Source: Forficula auricularia (Eukaryota; Arthropoda; Insecta; Dermaptera; Forficulidae). From it: a DNA stretch of 64,000 bases. The notes under the pieces are model-generated. The model worked only from the letters and a program-made list of their open reading frames with translations, was not told where the DNA came from and did no database searches. Made by a program: the position numbers and the translations under genes. Below are positions 20,449-32,270 of this stretch, one piece after another (position 1 is the first letter of the stretch; each line of letters starts with the position of its first letter). The stretch is taken from assembly GCA_024734495.1 (NCBI GenBank), contig JALMQS010000161.1, forward strand, positions 1,349,758 to 1,413,757, written 5' to 3'.

Positions 20449-21139
20449 AGTTTCTTGCTGCGACATCCTTCCATCTTTTTTTCGGCCGCCCTCTGCTCCG
20501 TGTGCCACGTGGGCGATTTTCCTTCACGATTTTTGCAAGGCGGTCATCCGTCATTCGTTCTACATGTTCCCCCATCCTCTCTTTCTCACATCGATCCATT
20601 CCACTATATCCTGGATTCCGCTTAGTTCCCTTAGATCATTGCTGCGGATTCTATCCCTTAATGTTTTCCCGTGTATAGCCCTTATTATTCTCATCTCTGT
20701 TGTTCGGAGTAGTTGTTGGGTGGTAATTGTTGATGCTCTGGTTTCTGCTGCATATGTCACCACTGGACGTACGCAGGTCTTATAAATTCGTACTTTGCTT
20801 TTTGCTGACATATATTTGTTTTTCCAGACCAAACCATATAGACGTCCAGCTATCCTAGCTCATTTTGTTACTTGGGTTTTAACCTCTTGGCTGAGATCTC
20901 TGTGCGCCGAAATCTCGGCTCCCAAATAGTTAAATTTTTCAACTTGATCTATTGTTGTATTTTTAAGTTTAATTTCACAGTTAAGGTGTTCTTTGGCTAT
21001 CACAATACATTTTGTTTTTTCAATGGATATTTCCATATTTAATTTTTCTGCAATTTGATCGAATTGAGACAAGAGAGTTTCCAGATTTTGCTCGCTGTCC
21101 GACACCAAAACCACGTCATCAGCATAGCACACAGGAGAA
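20449..21139 (-). pseudogene. RTE-type LINE, reverse transcriptase C-terminal part
   Basis: The minus strand encodes the end of a non-LTR reverse transcriptase. The catalytic YADDVVLVSDS is at about 21095-21127, then KLNMEISIEKTKCI, FNYLGAEISAHRDL, RIYKTCVRPVVTYAAETR and the C-terminal LRTTEMRIIRAIHGKTLRDR. The last part in a shifted frame reads TDDRLAKIVKENRPRG and KKRWKDVAARN, stopping at 20447-20449. There is an in-frame stop (TGA) at 20860-20862 and a one-base shift near the G run at 20567-20572. The N-terminal two thirds are absent in this orientation. It is not functional. Confidence 0.85.
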
Positions 21140-21302
21140 ATAATTTCACAAAATTCGCCACATGGAACATCACCTCGTGGAATGGAAGGGATCACGAAAT
21201 TCTTGCTGAATTGAACAACCTTAAGATAGACTTCTGTGCTGTATCCGAAACCAAGAAAAAGGCAAGGGAACAGTCTGTATGGAATGATAAATATAATTGT
21301 TT
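21140..21302 (+). pseudogene. LINE endonuclease N-terminus, inverted relative to RT
   Basis: The plus strand reads FATWNITSWNGRDHEILAEL, then KIDFCAVSETKKK, the start of an apurinic-type (exonuclease-endonuclease-phosphatase) domain. The catalytic N of TWN and E of SETK are recognisable. It abuts the reverse transcriptase fragment head to head at about 21139, and only about 50 residues remain. This is the classic product of 5' inversion (twin priming) during LINE insertion. Confidence 0.8.
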
Positions 21303-21512
21303 ATATTGTTAATTTATTATCTAAATTACTATATTGTATATAAATAATATCTAAATTACTACAAGAGATAAAGGACCTAAAATTTCGATTTCTCTTTATA
21401 GGTAAAATTGTATATAATGTAAATAATGTAATATAATGTCATAAATAACTAATAAATTCTCTTTATAGATGAAATTCGAATTTTATTTACCTGAAGAATA
21501 TAAATTTATTAA

Positions 21513-21730
21513 ACCATTTATTTTACATTAATTAATGTATACATTGTATTTTTTGCTTCGATTCCGGAGATTACTTCTCCACCATCGAGTGTCCTTGTTC
21601 ATCTTTAGTCCTTGTTTTTAATAAGAGGAAAAATCTAATTAGATAAAAAAACCTCTTTTCCGATAATTATTTCAATTCCATTATTCCCCAATCAAGTCGA
21701 TTGGTTCTCTCTATTCCCATTCAATCCTAC
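21513..21730. repeat. Reverse copy of the 905-1130 repeat, copy 2
   Basis: TTAATGTATACATTGTATTT, ATTACTTCTCCACCATCGA and CTTTTCCGATAATTATTTCAA match 905-1130 in reverse complement. A (TA)n tract follows at 21753-21766. Confidence 0.7.
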
Positions 21731-22099
21731 CTGAAGAATAAACGAAATTATATATATATATATATAAATATTTGCTATAACCTATTAGTGGGTTTTAAAA
21801 TTAAAAAACCAATAAATAAATAAAAGATAATTGAAAAAATTGTAAACAAACTTTTTTATGGCGATTTTCATCTATCAATAATTAATTTAATTAAGAAAAG
21901 TTCAATTAAGATGAAATTTGTCGAGGTCCAGACCTAGCAAGATCGCTTTCTCATCCTCAAAACTTGTTAATAGAGTTGGTTTCATCAAAATCGGTAGAGC
22001 CATTTTCAAAATAGAACTAAGTTACAAACAAATATACAAATAAATAAATATATACAATTTTTGCTCGTTTAATAAGATTAGGTAGATATGTTTGAATAT

Positions 22100-22236
22100 T
22101 TTGGTGGGCCAGAAGGCCCGGATTGCTGTTAATGGCACTCGGGTTCGATTCCCGAGGGGGTGAAAACCCCTCTGACATATAATTTAAAATATTCCATTCC
22201 ATCGAATTTAATTGATGACATCAACTTATGATTTTC
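22100..22236 (+). repeat. tRNA-derived SINE
   Basis: TGGGCCAGAAGG resembles an A box. CTCGGGTTCGATTCCCGAG is a perfect T-arm and B box. It is followed by ACCCCTCTGACATATAATTT, shared with the fold-back at 19420-19645. Confidence 0.65.
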
Positions 22237-23750
22237 TACTAATTTTGAATCTATTACCATCGGCAAATCTTATCCCCAAGCGTGCCAATACATGTTTCAC
22301 ATCACAAAAAGTAGGTTTTATCAAAGTCGTGTTGCTTGCATCCCAGGATAATTATTTGAGAAAGGCTAAAGATATCCATATATTATGTCTAATCGTTTAG
22401 AACAGGGGTTCTTAAACTGATATAGTCCGAGAGTTTCATTTTGGGGGTCATGTACCGATGGGCTTCCCCCTCCTCAGAAATTTTAAAAGTGTCATGAGTT
22501 AATAATTGTGTCAAATTTTCAATCGGATTAAAAATTTGACATAATCATTAACTCATGACACTTGATAAATAAACTAATTTAAAAAAAATCGTTAGAGCCG
22601 TTTTTGAGAAAATAAAATAAATTGCAACGGATCGTTGCTAAACTTTATCCAATGAACTATCGTAGTCTAGGGTAAAGTACTTTAAAATATAATTTAACAA
22701 AAAATTTTATATGGCCATTTTTGTGGTCCCCAAAAGGTACTCAATTAGAATATTAAATTTCATCAAAATTGGTTAGGTCATTTTCAAGATATTTAGAAAA
22801 AACTAAAAAAGTACTAAAATAAAGTACTAATGTTTGTGGACCGATATGTACCAAAAACAAATCAGCGCTTCATTTTGTTAAACTAATGGTAGGTTTTCAT
22901 TTTCATTTCAATTAGTGCAACGGTGTGGAAAAAATCGTGGACGAAAAAAACGATAACATACATGCACGCACTTCCAAAATAAACTGCAACGGATCGTTGC
23001 TAAACTTTATCCAAATTCATTTGAAATATTAATATGTTCTTGAGTAAAGTACATTAAAATATAATTTTACTAAAAACTTTATTTAACCTTTTTTGTGGTC
23101 CCCAAGGTACTCAATTAGGATATTAAATTTCATCAAAATTGGTTAAGTCATTTTCAAGATATTTAGAAAAAACTAAAAAGTACTAAAATAAAGTACTAAT
23201 GTTTGTGGACCGATATGTACCAAAAACTAATCAGCGCTTCATTTTGTTAAAATACTGGTAGGTTTTCAATTTCATTTCAATCAGCGCAAAGGTGTGGAAA
23301 AAATCGTGGACGAAAAAAACGATAACACACACACATCCATCCATACATCCATCCATCCATCCCCACGCACTTCCAAAAAAAATGGCACTTTTTGGCCTCT
23401 CGACGAGATTCCAGGTAATTTTTGGCAAAACCGTCACGTGCTAAAATTCAATATCATTGAATACTTCAATTTGTGACCTTAATTGAGTCTATGGGTTCCG
23501 TAGTCTTTACCTGAGGACCCTTTGAAGTCGCGCTTGCCGCGAGAGCGATTCCAATACTTTCTCCCATGATTCGCATTGGATAAAGTAAAAAAATGGCACT
23601 TTTTGGCCTCTCGGCGAGACCCCAGGTAATTTTTGTAAAAATCATCACGTGCTAAAATTCAATCTAATTGAATACTACAATTTGTGACCTTAATTGAGTC
23701 CATGGGTTCCGTAGTCTTTACCTGAGGACACTTTGAAGTCGCTGTGGTGA

Positions 23751-24519
23751 ACACACAAGTTGATTAATTAACTGTTGTTGTTTTTGTCGATTTAATCTGT
23801 ATTGTTCAATAAGTTAGGAATATTAAAAATTTTTTGCATGTGTTTGAATAGCCATATATAATACGAAGGTATATCTAATTTGAAAGCAAAAACGGGGATG
23901 ATAATAAATGTCTTTTGGTTAGAAAACGAGATGGGGGGTGAGTAAAAGTTGTGCTATGAATAAAATTTGACATCTGCTTCTTAGGGCTTATTTACTTGGA
24001 CATATTTTACATCAGTCAAGTTTCAGAGAGAGAGCTAGCCCGAAAGGGATTAAATTCCAAATTTGCTCCTTCATAAAAGTGATTTAGGGCTTCAATTAAA
24101 CTTTGTAAAGATCATTCCCATTTGAATGCACACCTCCCTATTACAAGTTGGAGACGCGCCCTGCCGCCCTTAGCCCTTCCCGGCTCAACAACGCCAACGG
24201 TGACAAATGGATAAATAAAAGTTAAAGGGATCAAAACGTTTAGGGTGTGTTTTCTTTTAAATTTTCTCATTTACAATATAAATGAGGCATTATCTGCAAA
24301 TTATAATTAGCCCTTCTTCTGCATGCAAAGAATTTGCCCTAAACACGCTTAATATGTTTAGAATATAGCAGTTTTGTGTTACTACTTGTGAATTCGACTG
24401 TCACTGAGTAGAGTCACGCATGCGCACTTTAAAATTAGAAGATCCACTATAGTCCATATATATTATACATATAATGGACAGCTCTGTCCCTTTTCCCCAT
24501 CTTCAGAGCTCTTTTTACT
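23751..24519. other. Centre of the fold-back, unique sequence
   Basis: It holds a CGGCAAGG-like GC patch near 24150-24190 and no open frame of note. Function unknown. Confidence 0.35.
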
Positions 24520-25231
24520 TTATCCAATGCGAAGCTTGGGGAAAGTATTGTAATCGGTCTGGCGGCAAGCGCGATTTCAAAGTGTCCTCAGGTAAAAACT
24601 ACGGAACCCATGGACTCAATTAAGGTCACAAATTGAAGTATTCAATGAGATTGGATTTTAGCACGTGACGGTTTTGCCAAAAATTACCTGGAATCTCGCC
24701 GAGAGGCCAAAAAGTACCATTTTTTTGGAAGTGCGTGGGGATGGATGGATGTATGTGTGTTATCGTTTTTTCGTCCACGATTTTTTCCACACCGTTGCAC
24801 TGATTGAATTGAAATTGAAAACCTACCATTAGTTTAACAAAATGAAGCGCTGATTAGTTTTTGGTACATATCGGTTCACAAACATTAGTACCTTATTTAA
24901 GTACTTTTTTAGTTTTTTCTAAATATCTTGAAAATGACTTAACCAATTTTGATGAAATTTAATATCCTAATTAAGTACCTTGGGACCACAAAAAAGGTTA
25001 AATAAAGTTTTTAGTAAAATCATATTTTAAAGTACTTTACTCTAGAATAAAATAGTACTTTTTTTAATTTTTTATTTTAAATTCTTTAAAATTTATTCAT
25101 TTAATTGTTTTAAGATAGCTCATTTAACCTAACTTAAGTAAGAATGGTTAGGCTTCTCGCTGTGAAATAGTAAAAATTTGGGAGGAAATTTTATAAGTAA
25201 CCATAGCAACTGCGTTGTTTTCTTATCCGTT

Positions 25232-25860
25232 ACCATTGCTAAAGACATGGAGGAATCGACTTAAAATCAAAAATAGCGATTGATTCTCATCTAGTACTTG
25301 AGGAATAACCATTCTATATTGGATTTTTGACGCTTCGGTTTTTATTGGTAACCATTGCTGAAGACATAGAGGAATCGAGTTAAAATCAAAAATAGCTATT
25401 GATTCTCATCTAGTACTTGAGGAATAACCATTCTTATATTGGATTTTTGACGCTTCGATTATTATTGGTAACCATTGCTGAAGACATGGAAGAATCGACT
25501 TAAAATCAAAAATAACGATCGATTCTTATCTAATACTAGAGGAATAACCTTATTGCAATCCATTTTTAATGTTTTGACTATTAATGGTAACCTCTACTGA
25601 AAACGTGGAAGAATTTACTTAAAATCAAAAAGACTAAATTCTTTTATGGCAAACAACTCAAGTTTGAGTTGTTTGCAATAAGGTTATTCCTCTAGTATTA
25701 GATAAGAATCGATCGTTATTTTTGATTTTAAGTCGATTCCTCCATGACTTCAGCAATGGTTACCAATAAAAACCGAAGCGTCAAAAATCTAATGTAGAAT
25801 GGTTATTCCTCGACTGTTAAATGAGAATCGATCATTATTTTTTACTTAAAGTCTACATGA
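25232..25860. repeat. 120-bp tandem repeats facing an inverted copy
   Basis: Units start at 25232, 25351 and 25471 with a partial unit at 25589; key words are ACCATTGCTGAAGACAT, GAATCGACTTAAAATCAAAA and GAGGAATAACC. The array is mirrored at 25668-25860 after a central hairpin GCAAACAACTC-A-AGTTTGAGTTGTTTGC (25650-25676). Confidence 0.85.
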
Positions 25861-26265
25861 ACTGCAAATTTCAAGTGATATCTGATTAATAATAAAGAAA
25901 TAAACATATTAATATTTCAAATGAATTTGGATAAAGTTTAGCAACGATCCGTTGCAGTTTATTTGATGTTTATTTTCAATTTTGCAGAGGCTATAATCGC
26001 CTCTAAAAACTTCATCTGAGCAAAAAATTTTAAAATTTCCTGGAGGGGGGGCTGCGCAGCGGTACATGACCCCCGAAAATGAAGGTCTGGGACCACCACT
26101 TCACCATACTTATGTATTTTTCTGCCCTCGATCGCAGTGCCGAGATTTTTCTTCTCCCAAGTGTCCTCAAAGTCTAACATTGTATAATAATAAAACTTGA
26201 GTAAGATACGAGGTAGGTTTCACAAAAAATGAAATAATACAAAATTGAGTTTTGAATTCGATATA

Positions 26266-26289
26266 TTTCGGAGGTTAGCCCATCATCAG
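26266..26289 (-). ncRNA. Hammerhead-like motif, left arm
   Basis: Minus strand: CTGATGA, T, GGG...CC, GAAATATATC. Stem II is slightly degenerate (one change to A in the CCC side). Confidence 0.45.
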
Positions 26290-26741
26290 GAGTCTAAGAA
26301 AACTGATTATATATTGGAAAAATAGTTTTACAAGTAACAATTTTTAAAAAAAAATTTAAATGTATGTGGTGAGGGGAAAGTAGGGGGAAGAGGAAAAGTT
26401 GTTCTAAGAATTAATATTTTCTATTGAGATTTGAACTGGCTGAAAGGTATCTATACGTGCTATTATAATAACGAATGGACAAGTACCTGAGAAGGTACAA
26501 CTTGAAAGGTACATGAGAGAGTACAATTACCCTAGTATATTCAATGTGCGAACAATGGAAGGAATGTTTAGTTAATTTATTATAACATATAATCAATAAT
26601 TGTATTTTTATACACTTCCAATTGATTATTTAAAATATTTGAATTGGTAGAGAGGGCTATTTTTATTTCGGTGGATTCCAAGAGATCCAATTGTTACTTG
26701 TAAAACTATTTTTCCAATATATAATCAGTTTTCTTAGACTC

Positions 26742-26771
26742 CTGATGATGGGCTAACCCCCGAAATATATC
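26742..26771 (+). ncRNA. Hammerhead-like motif, right arm
   Basis: CTGATGA (26742-26748), T, GGG-CTAA-CCC region, GAAATATATC (26762-26771). ATATAT is self-complementary. Stem I is weak (two pairs). Confidence 0.48.
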
Positions 26772-26899
26772 GAATTCAAAACTCAATTTTGTTTTATTTC
26801 TTTTTTGTGAAACCTACCTCGTATCTTACTCAAGTTTTATTATTATATTAAAATGTTTCACCTAGAACCAACACCGAACTCCTTAAAAGTTATTTCTAA

Positions 26900-27027
26900 C
26901 ATTGTACACCCCCAAACAGAAGGTGGGGTGATGTGGTGGTGGTTCGGATGGGGGGTGTGGGGGCATTAATATATAGCTTTTAATTGAAGAAAAAAGTTAC
27001 CGAGCATCGCTTTGTGACCAGGTACTT
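26900..27027 (+). mobile_element. Helitron-like 3' module ending CCAGGTACT, copy 3
   Basis: GAAGGTGGGGTGATGTGGTG, then TTAATATATAGC, then ACCGAGCATCGC (hairpin partner decayed to TTTGTGA), then CCAGGTACT. Confidence 0.45.
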
Positions 27028-27948
27028 TTTATTAAACAACATCCATGTTATGTCCTATTGCCTTTAAATTTATTTCTTCTTATTTTCATTAAAAATTTTT
27101 TTGGCCTTCTCTAAAGCCTCTCCCTGATGATTAATTTACTAAAAATACTATAATTATTTTTTTAAAATTCTAAAAAAACTGACATATTTTTAATTAAATT
27201 TTGGAAAAAATCAATTTTCCGATATTCTAGATGAACGTCAACTTTTATCTCAATTATTATTGCATGATATTTTTTCATCCTGAGGGCTGGCCTTGTTTTC
27301 ATATCCCTTGCCCAGACTCATCTGGTCCCTTTTCATCCCTTCAACCCCCCCCCTTTCAAGAAGGAAGGGCTCTTTTCGAAAGAAATAAGGAAGAAGGAAA
27401 CTCCTTCATTCAAAGAGGGGGGCTTCTCATAGAGTAAATGTCGATTTCGCTACATATTGTGCCCGTCCTTTTTAAGATTTTTCTTTCTTTTTTTCTTTTT
27501 TGTTATAGCCGAACGGCAATCATGTTATAAAACCTTAAGAAAATTCCAATCTCTTATTATTCTTTTATTTTTAGGATCTGCAAATTTTATGCTTATCTTG
27601 CCAACTTATATTAAATTATATTATATACCTACTCTTCTTCTTTTTTTTTATTTATAATAAATTTTTATTATTTAAATCAATTTTGAGCACATTTTTTTTT
27701 TTTAGTACTAAATGTGAAACATCAACGAATTTGAATAAGAATTGAAATTCGCTCGGGATTATTGAAATACATAAATTTTTGAATGAAAAATTGACGGAAA
27801 TGTGAGAACGATTTATTTCCTATAAAACTCGCTGCTATTTGGAGTTGTTGTTTTTTTTATCGATGTTTATAGTATTAGCGAATTCATATATCATATTTTA
27901 GTCCAGTCATTTGGTTCTAAAAAAAATAATTTTTAAGAAAAAATAAAA
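27028..27948. other. Unassigned intronic stretch
   Basis: A 68-codon frame (27231-27437) and a 66-codon frame (27457-27657) translate low-complexity pyrimidine-rich sequence and show no domain. No gene is seen. Confidence 0.4.
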
Positions 27949-28607
27949 ACCGACTTCAAAAAATTAAATGCAACAAATAAAATACACTAAAAGGTATAAA
28001 ATAATTATTATCTTATTTAGTTACAACTAAACGGCGAAATATTAACATGAAATTACTTTTTGAAGTCGGTACCAAACAAACTATACCTATAAGCGAGCGT
28101 ACCCGCCAAACGTACTAAGTAAGATCCGTCGAGTGCGATTCATAAAAGGTATATGTTTGGCACCGACTTCAAAAAGTAATTTCGTGTTAATATTTCGTCG
28201 TTTAGTTGTAACTAAATAAGATAATAATTATTTTATACCTTTTAGTGTATTTTATTTGTTGCATTTAATTTTTTGAAGTCGGTTTTTATTTTTTTCTTAA
28301 AAATTATTTTTATATTTCTCTTTTTAGTGATGTTATTAATAGTGATCATATCATCAGAACTTGACCAAATTAATATGACACCATCCCTAAGATACCCCCT
28401 TTCGGATAAAAAAAGAACCATCGAAATCGGTTCATAAACAAAGAGGTTAGGTCTAAACAAACCTAATAAAAAAGGTCTAATACCTATTTAAAAAATCGAA
28501 ATTTTTTTTTCAAAATCGGTTGGCGGAGATATGAGGTAACATAGGCACAAAAAAAAAAAAAAAAATTCAGTCGAATAGAGAACCTCCTCCTTTTTTGAAG
28601 TCGGTTA
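27949..28607. mobile_element. CCGACTTCAAAAA fold-back repeat, copy 1
   Basis: It starts ACCGACTTCAAAAAATTAAA and ends TTTTTTGAAGTCGGTT. The inner part mirrors itself around 28085-28130 (AAGTCGGTACC...GGCACCGACTTC). The 72-codon minus frame 28242-28460 is repeat sequence also open in the other copy at 34637-35322, so it is likely a remnant of repeat coding or chance. Similar CGACTTCAAAAAGGAGG repeats are known to me from several insect genomes. Confidence 0.75.
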
Positions 28608-29439
28608 AAAAATCACTATTATAATAAGCTGCACCTTTCTTGTTACCAGTGACGTAGTACTGTGTTTTCCCTTTTTACTCTAATTTAAAATTTGACCTTT
28701 GAACAATATTCGAATCATACCCAGATATCCTTTGATTTAATTGTCGATCATTTTAGTTTGGTTCTCAGCTACGCTTTATGATTTCTCATAAATAATTATT
28801 TTGTTTTGTTCTCGTTATTATTATTATTAAGGATCTATTTATTCTTGTGTCTCTGTTGCTATGTGTAATGTTCATTAAAATATCCACTGCAGTGAATCTT
28901 AATCACTAAAATGCCTGGACTAATGGACAGAATAGTTATACAAATGTTTCATTAAAGAGACTGCGGAATAATAGACTGAGAGAGTAACACATATCTCAAT
29001 CAAAAACCGAAACAACATGTCTATCTAATATATACCTTATAATATAGAAATGGAAATTATCTTTCAAAATTAACTCAATTCAAAAATAAAATATAAATTA
29101 TGTTTTATTTCAAAATTATTTTATTTTGACTGCGAATAAAAATTGGCCTTTTTACCTGAATTTAAAATAATATTAATATATCGCTTTTACCGCGTATAGA
29201 AATAAATGGTTTTTCGAAATATGTTTTTTATATATTTTTGAAAATTTATTAAAAATATAAAACTTTTTGTGTTAAATTTATATAAAATTTATGTTTTCTA
29301 TATATTCTTAAAATAAAATTATTCTTTATATCGCTCTAGTATAAATTTTATATAAATTTAACTACAAAAATTTTTATATTTATAATAAATTTTCAAAAAT
29401 ATATATAAAAAATCGTATTTCGAAAATCTATTAATTTCC
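28608..29439. other. Unassigned intronic stretch with AT palindromes
   Basis: Around 29220-29420 the sequence mirrors itself (TTTATATAAAATTTATG; ATAAATTTTATATAAA). No exon is seen. Confidence 0.4.
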
Positions 29440-29493
29440 ATTCGGGTAACTAAATCAAAAAATTACTGAGCATCGCTCAGGGTATCAGGTACT
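29440..29493 (+). mobile_element. Helitron-like 3' end, copy 4
   Basis: ACTGAGC-ATC-GCTCAGG hairpin, then TATCAGGTACT. Compensating changes (G to A and C to T relative to ACCGAGC/GCTCGGT) keep the stem paired. Confidence 0.45.
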
Positions 29494-29722
29494 TATGATT
29501 AATTAAAAAGACCCATAAAAAAGATTGATATTTTTTAAAATATAATAAAAAATTTTAATTAAATTCCTAAACAAATAAATAAATTTATGTCTATAATATA
29601 ATTTTTCTCTAAATATAACCTCTCTCTATTGTGTAAATTATGGATAATTCTAAAATCTGCATCAAAACCAGATGTTGAAATACCCCCTGGTGATATTATA
29701 TATTTATTTTTTTTCTCTGCAG

Positions 29723-29928
29723 GATCTTGGGGTTCTTGTTTCGCTGTTGGGGGTTGCGGTGAGGGTCGCCGTCAGAGGCAGGTGTGGTGCGCCGAGCCCG
29801 ATGGAAGAACTGTACTAGAGTCCTTCTGTGACCAGCAAAATTATCCACAGAAAAGTAAAGAGTGCTTCACAGCGTGTCGACACCATAGAGATAAGCAAAC
29901 AGAAACATCTCTTGCTACATCTGATTAA
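29723..29928 (+). CDS. THSD7A: THSD7-like gene, TSP1-domain exon (end uncertain)
   Basis: After the acceptor CTCTGCAG the exon reads GSWGSCFAVGGCGEG, then RQVWCAEPDG and ends CFTACRHHRDK. With MWKTG from exon 1 this forms a complete thrombospondin type-1 repeat: W-x4-W-x2-C, CGxG, six cysteines and the final CxxxC, followed by two histidines as in the first domain of THSD7 proteins. This region is far less AT-rich than its surroundings. TSP1 domains act outside the cell and bind glycosaminoglycans and other proteins; THSD7A in vertebrates acts in endothelial migration and podocytes. The frame continues to TAA at 29926-29928 with no good GT donor. Either a weak GC donor (AA/GCAAAC near 29898) is used, or this is an alternative terminal exon giving a small secreted one-domain protein. 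The true 3' end is therefore uncertain. Confidence 0.75.
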
Positions 29929-32002
29929 TCTTTCTTAGGGCCAGTTTCATAAAAAAAACTAATCCTCGGCTTACTCAACTCTAGGTTGAGAGTTACCCTG
30001 GAGTTCCAAACAATATGAATTTCATAAAACAAAATAGTGTCGAGTTAGCTCACCCTGAGTCAAGGGTAGGAAAATAGGTTGGCAAAGGCCAAATTCCCTA
30101 CATTTTAGTTATTTTTAGAAAAAAAAAAAACAATTACGTTTAGATTTTTTTTGTTTTGTATTCATTTCATTCAAATGAATGTCTTGTATTCTTTTATTAT
30201 TTATAAAAAAATCAAAAAAAAATTTCTATTTAATCATATAAAAATAAAGTGGTAAAAAAGTAAATATATAGATACAACAAAACTGAGACAAATCATGTAA
30301 TTTTAAACATTTGAAATGTATTGAATAAGTGAATATTAAATTTTAGATCGAATATGGACCAATCTTCAATTAAGAGTAAAAGAATTTCACAATAGAAGGG
30401 GAGAAACATCTGTTTTTCTCGTTATTGGCGCGTTGCACACTTTTTATTTACTTGGCCATAAAATGGGATTGAGCTGTCACTCGTCACGATTGGGTCCTGG
30501 GTCTAGTCACAGATGGCGGTACAGCATTAACTCTAAGCTCAAATTAATATCTTATATTTGAATCATGTACATTTATATTTTCCTGCGCAGTAAATGAGAT
30601 TGAGCCGTTATGTGTCACATCACGCGTCACGTTTGGGCTGTGGTCTAGTACCAGATCAATCATTGTCGGAAAATAGATTAATTATTTCTTTTCAAAAATA
30701 ATAAAATTATTAAAAAAAAATTTTTAATATAAATTTAATAATTTTAGAATATTAGAATTTTAAATGCCATATAAGTTATCACTTCTGTCGTGTGGTCTTA
30801 AGCACACTCCCGAATTTTTCTTTTAAATAATTTTCTGTATTTTACATCTGAAAATATGAAGAAAGTCTAAAATTCAAGCGAACATTTTACAACTTTGGGG
30901 TTTTGAGTTATCGCGCGTATCGAAATCCAGCTCCAGAGATACACAAACAAACAATCAGAAAAAATTATTTTTGTGAATGAAAAATAAAGCCATAGTTAGA
31001 CAGGCAGACACACAAACTTACTAATAGACTCATATCTACATATAGACATTTCTAAAAATGAATCGCCAATAAAAATCAAGTGAAATATTATGTCAAGGCG
31101 CGCAGACTAATAAAATGTTTTGAATAAATAAATTTTTGGGGTAATCATTGAAAGTAATGGTGTACTATTTTTTAATTTATTTTTAGGAGTTTGGGGTCTC
31201 TGGGAGAAAATAGTTTTCTCATCATTGCTGTAGTCAAATTAAATGTTTGATTATTTATTTATTTGTTTGTTTTTTCAAAATAGATTATTTGTTTTGCTGG
31301 TCTGGCTTTGAGTTCCAGACAAAAACGGTCGTTAAAAGTTCTTTTACAGATTAAAATATTAATAACTTTTACATGGAGAGTAAAAAAAATGAAATAAAGA
31401 AAAAATGGAAGATGGAGATCGATCTGGAAAATGTTTCTGGAATGGAATTTAATCAAGTTTTATTTCATTTAATCTCAGTAGGATTAAGCCGCGACGATTT
31501 GGAACTTAACTTGAACTGAATATGGTTACAGCAGAAGAGAATACAATTAACTAAGTCCCATCTAATTACTTAGATCAATTAACTCCCCGGGAACTAATGA
31601 GAAAATGTTTTCATATATATATGTATATATGGTCGGAGAAAATTTTAATGGATAAATATAAGAGAGTGCTTAATGGGTCCATCAAGGAAATCTAGAAATG
31701 GAAATTTTAAACCTCAAAAAAGAAAAAATTCAATGTCCTTAGACAAAAATTTATTTATTTGTTGTTTCCACACTATACTTGCACTTGGAAACTAAATATA
31801 TTAGAAAAAAATGTGATTTATTATTTGAATAGCTCCATAAACTAATTAAAATTTAATTACAAAGCTTTAATTCTAAATTCGCTAGAATTTATTTATTATT
31901 TATTTATTGTTAATCACTTTTTAAATGAGGGGAAAATCATTTTCAGACATAATTTACTCTCTAACCCAAATAACTTGATTAGAGAAGTTGGTAAAGAGTT
32001 CG
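29929..32002. other. Long unassigned stretch downstream of the TSP1 exon
   Basis: It contains two related blocks about 130 bases apart (30465-30530 and 30590-30655: GGGATTGAGCTGTCACTCGT against GAGATTGAGCCGTTATGTGT), suggesting an old duplication. A TE-tail-like phrase (CAGGCAGACACACAAAC) lies near 31000. No further exon is recognised. Confidence 0.4.
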
Positions 32003-32270
32003 GTCTAGTGCAGAGATCGGCAACCTGCGGCTCGCGAGCGCGTGCGGCTCTTTCGATGTCAAGATGCCGCTCTCCAGTTCCATGCGAAAATATTAATAAT
32101 TATTAAACAATTAAATAGTTCAGAGCCTCCCAATCGATCGCAGACCCCAAAGATCGAAAATAATTTTCTCTTCACCCGGGGCGCGACCACAACGAGGCCG
32201 TGTAAAGACAATTAATAACAAATTTTAAATTTAGGGAACGAAGAAAAGATTATTTTTATTATAGACAAAA

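Larger units (their letters stand above)
22620..25960. mobile_element. 3.3 kb fold-back element
   Basis: The outer ends TGCAACGGATCGTTGCTAAA (22622, again 22984) and the reverse complement at 25925-25955 face each other; the first 15 bases are themselves palindromic (GCAACGGATCGTTGC). Long inner arms match: 22680-23750 against 24520-25070. The left side contains two tandem arm copies (22620-22980, 22981-23400) and a repeat of the GGCACTTTTTGGCCTCTCG block (23384, 23594). Minus and plus frames of 60-68 codons are mirror translations of the arms. No transposase is seen. Confidence 0.75.
26205..26890. mobile_element. Inverted-arm element with two hammerhead-like motifs
   Basis: The arms 26195-26300 and 26725-26845 are reverse complements (GAGGTAGGTTTCAC, GAATTCGATATATTTCGG). 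It is followed by ATGTTTCACCTAGAACCAAC, the shared tail. The interior has no coding potential. The sister at 38525-39215 is about 690 bp. Confidence 0.8.
15630..29722 (+). other. Intron 1 of the THSD7-like gene, 14.1 kb
   Basis: The donor is GTGAGAGG at 15630 and the acceptor is a T-rich tract plus CTCTGCAG at 29715-29722. It is filled with nested repeats, a 5'-inverted LINE, SINE-like units and fold-backs, listed separately. No further exon is seen inside. Confidence 0.6.

Noticed and set aside
20193..20508. Minus-strand frames with hydrophobic or KKDGRM-like sequence beside the LINE
   Set aside because: They are shifted readings of the LINE 3' end and its untranslated tail.
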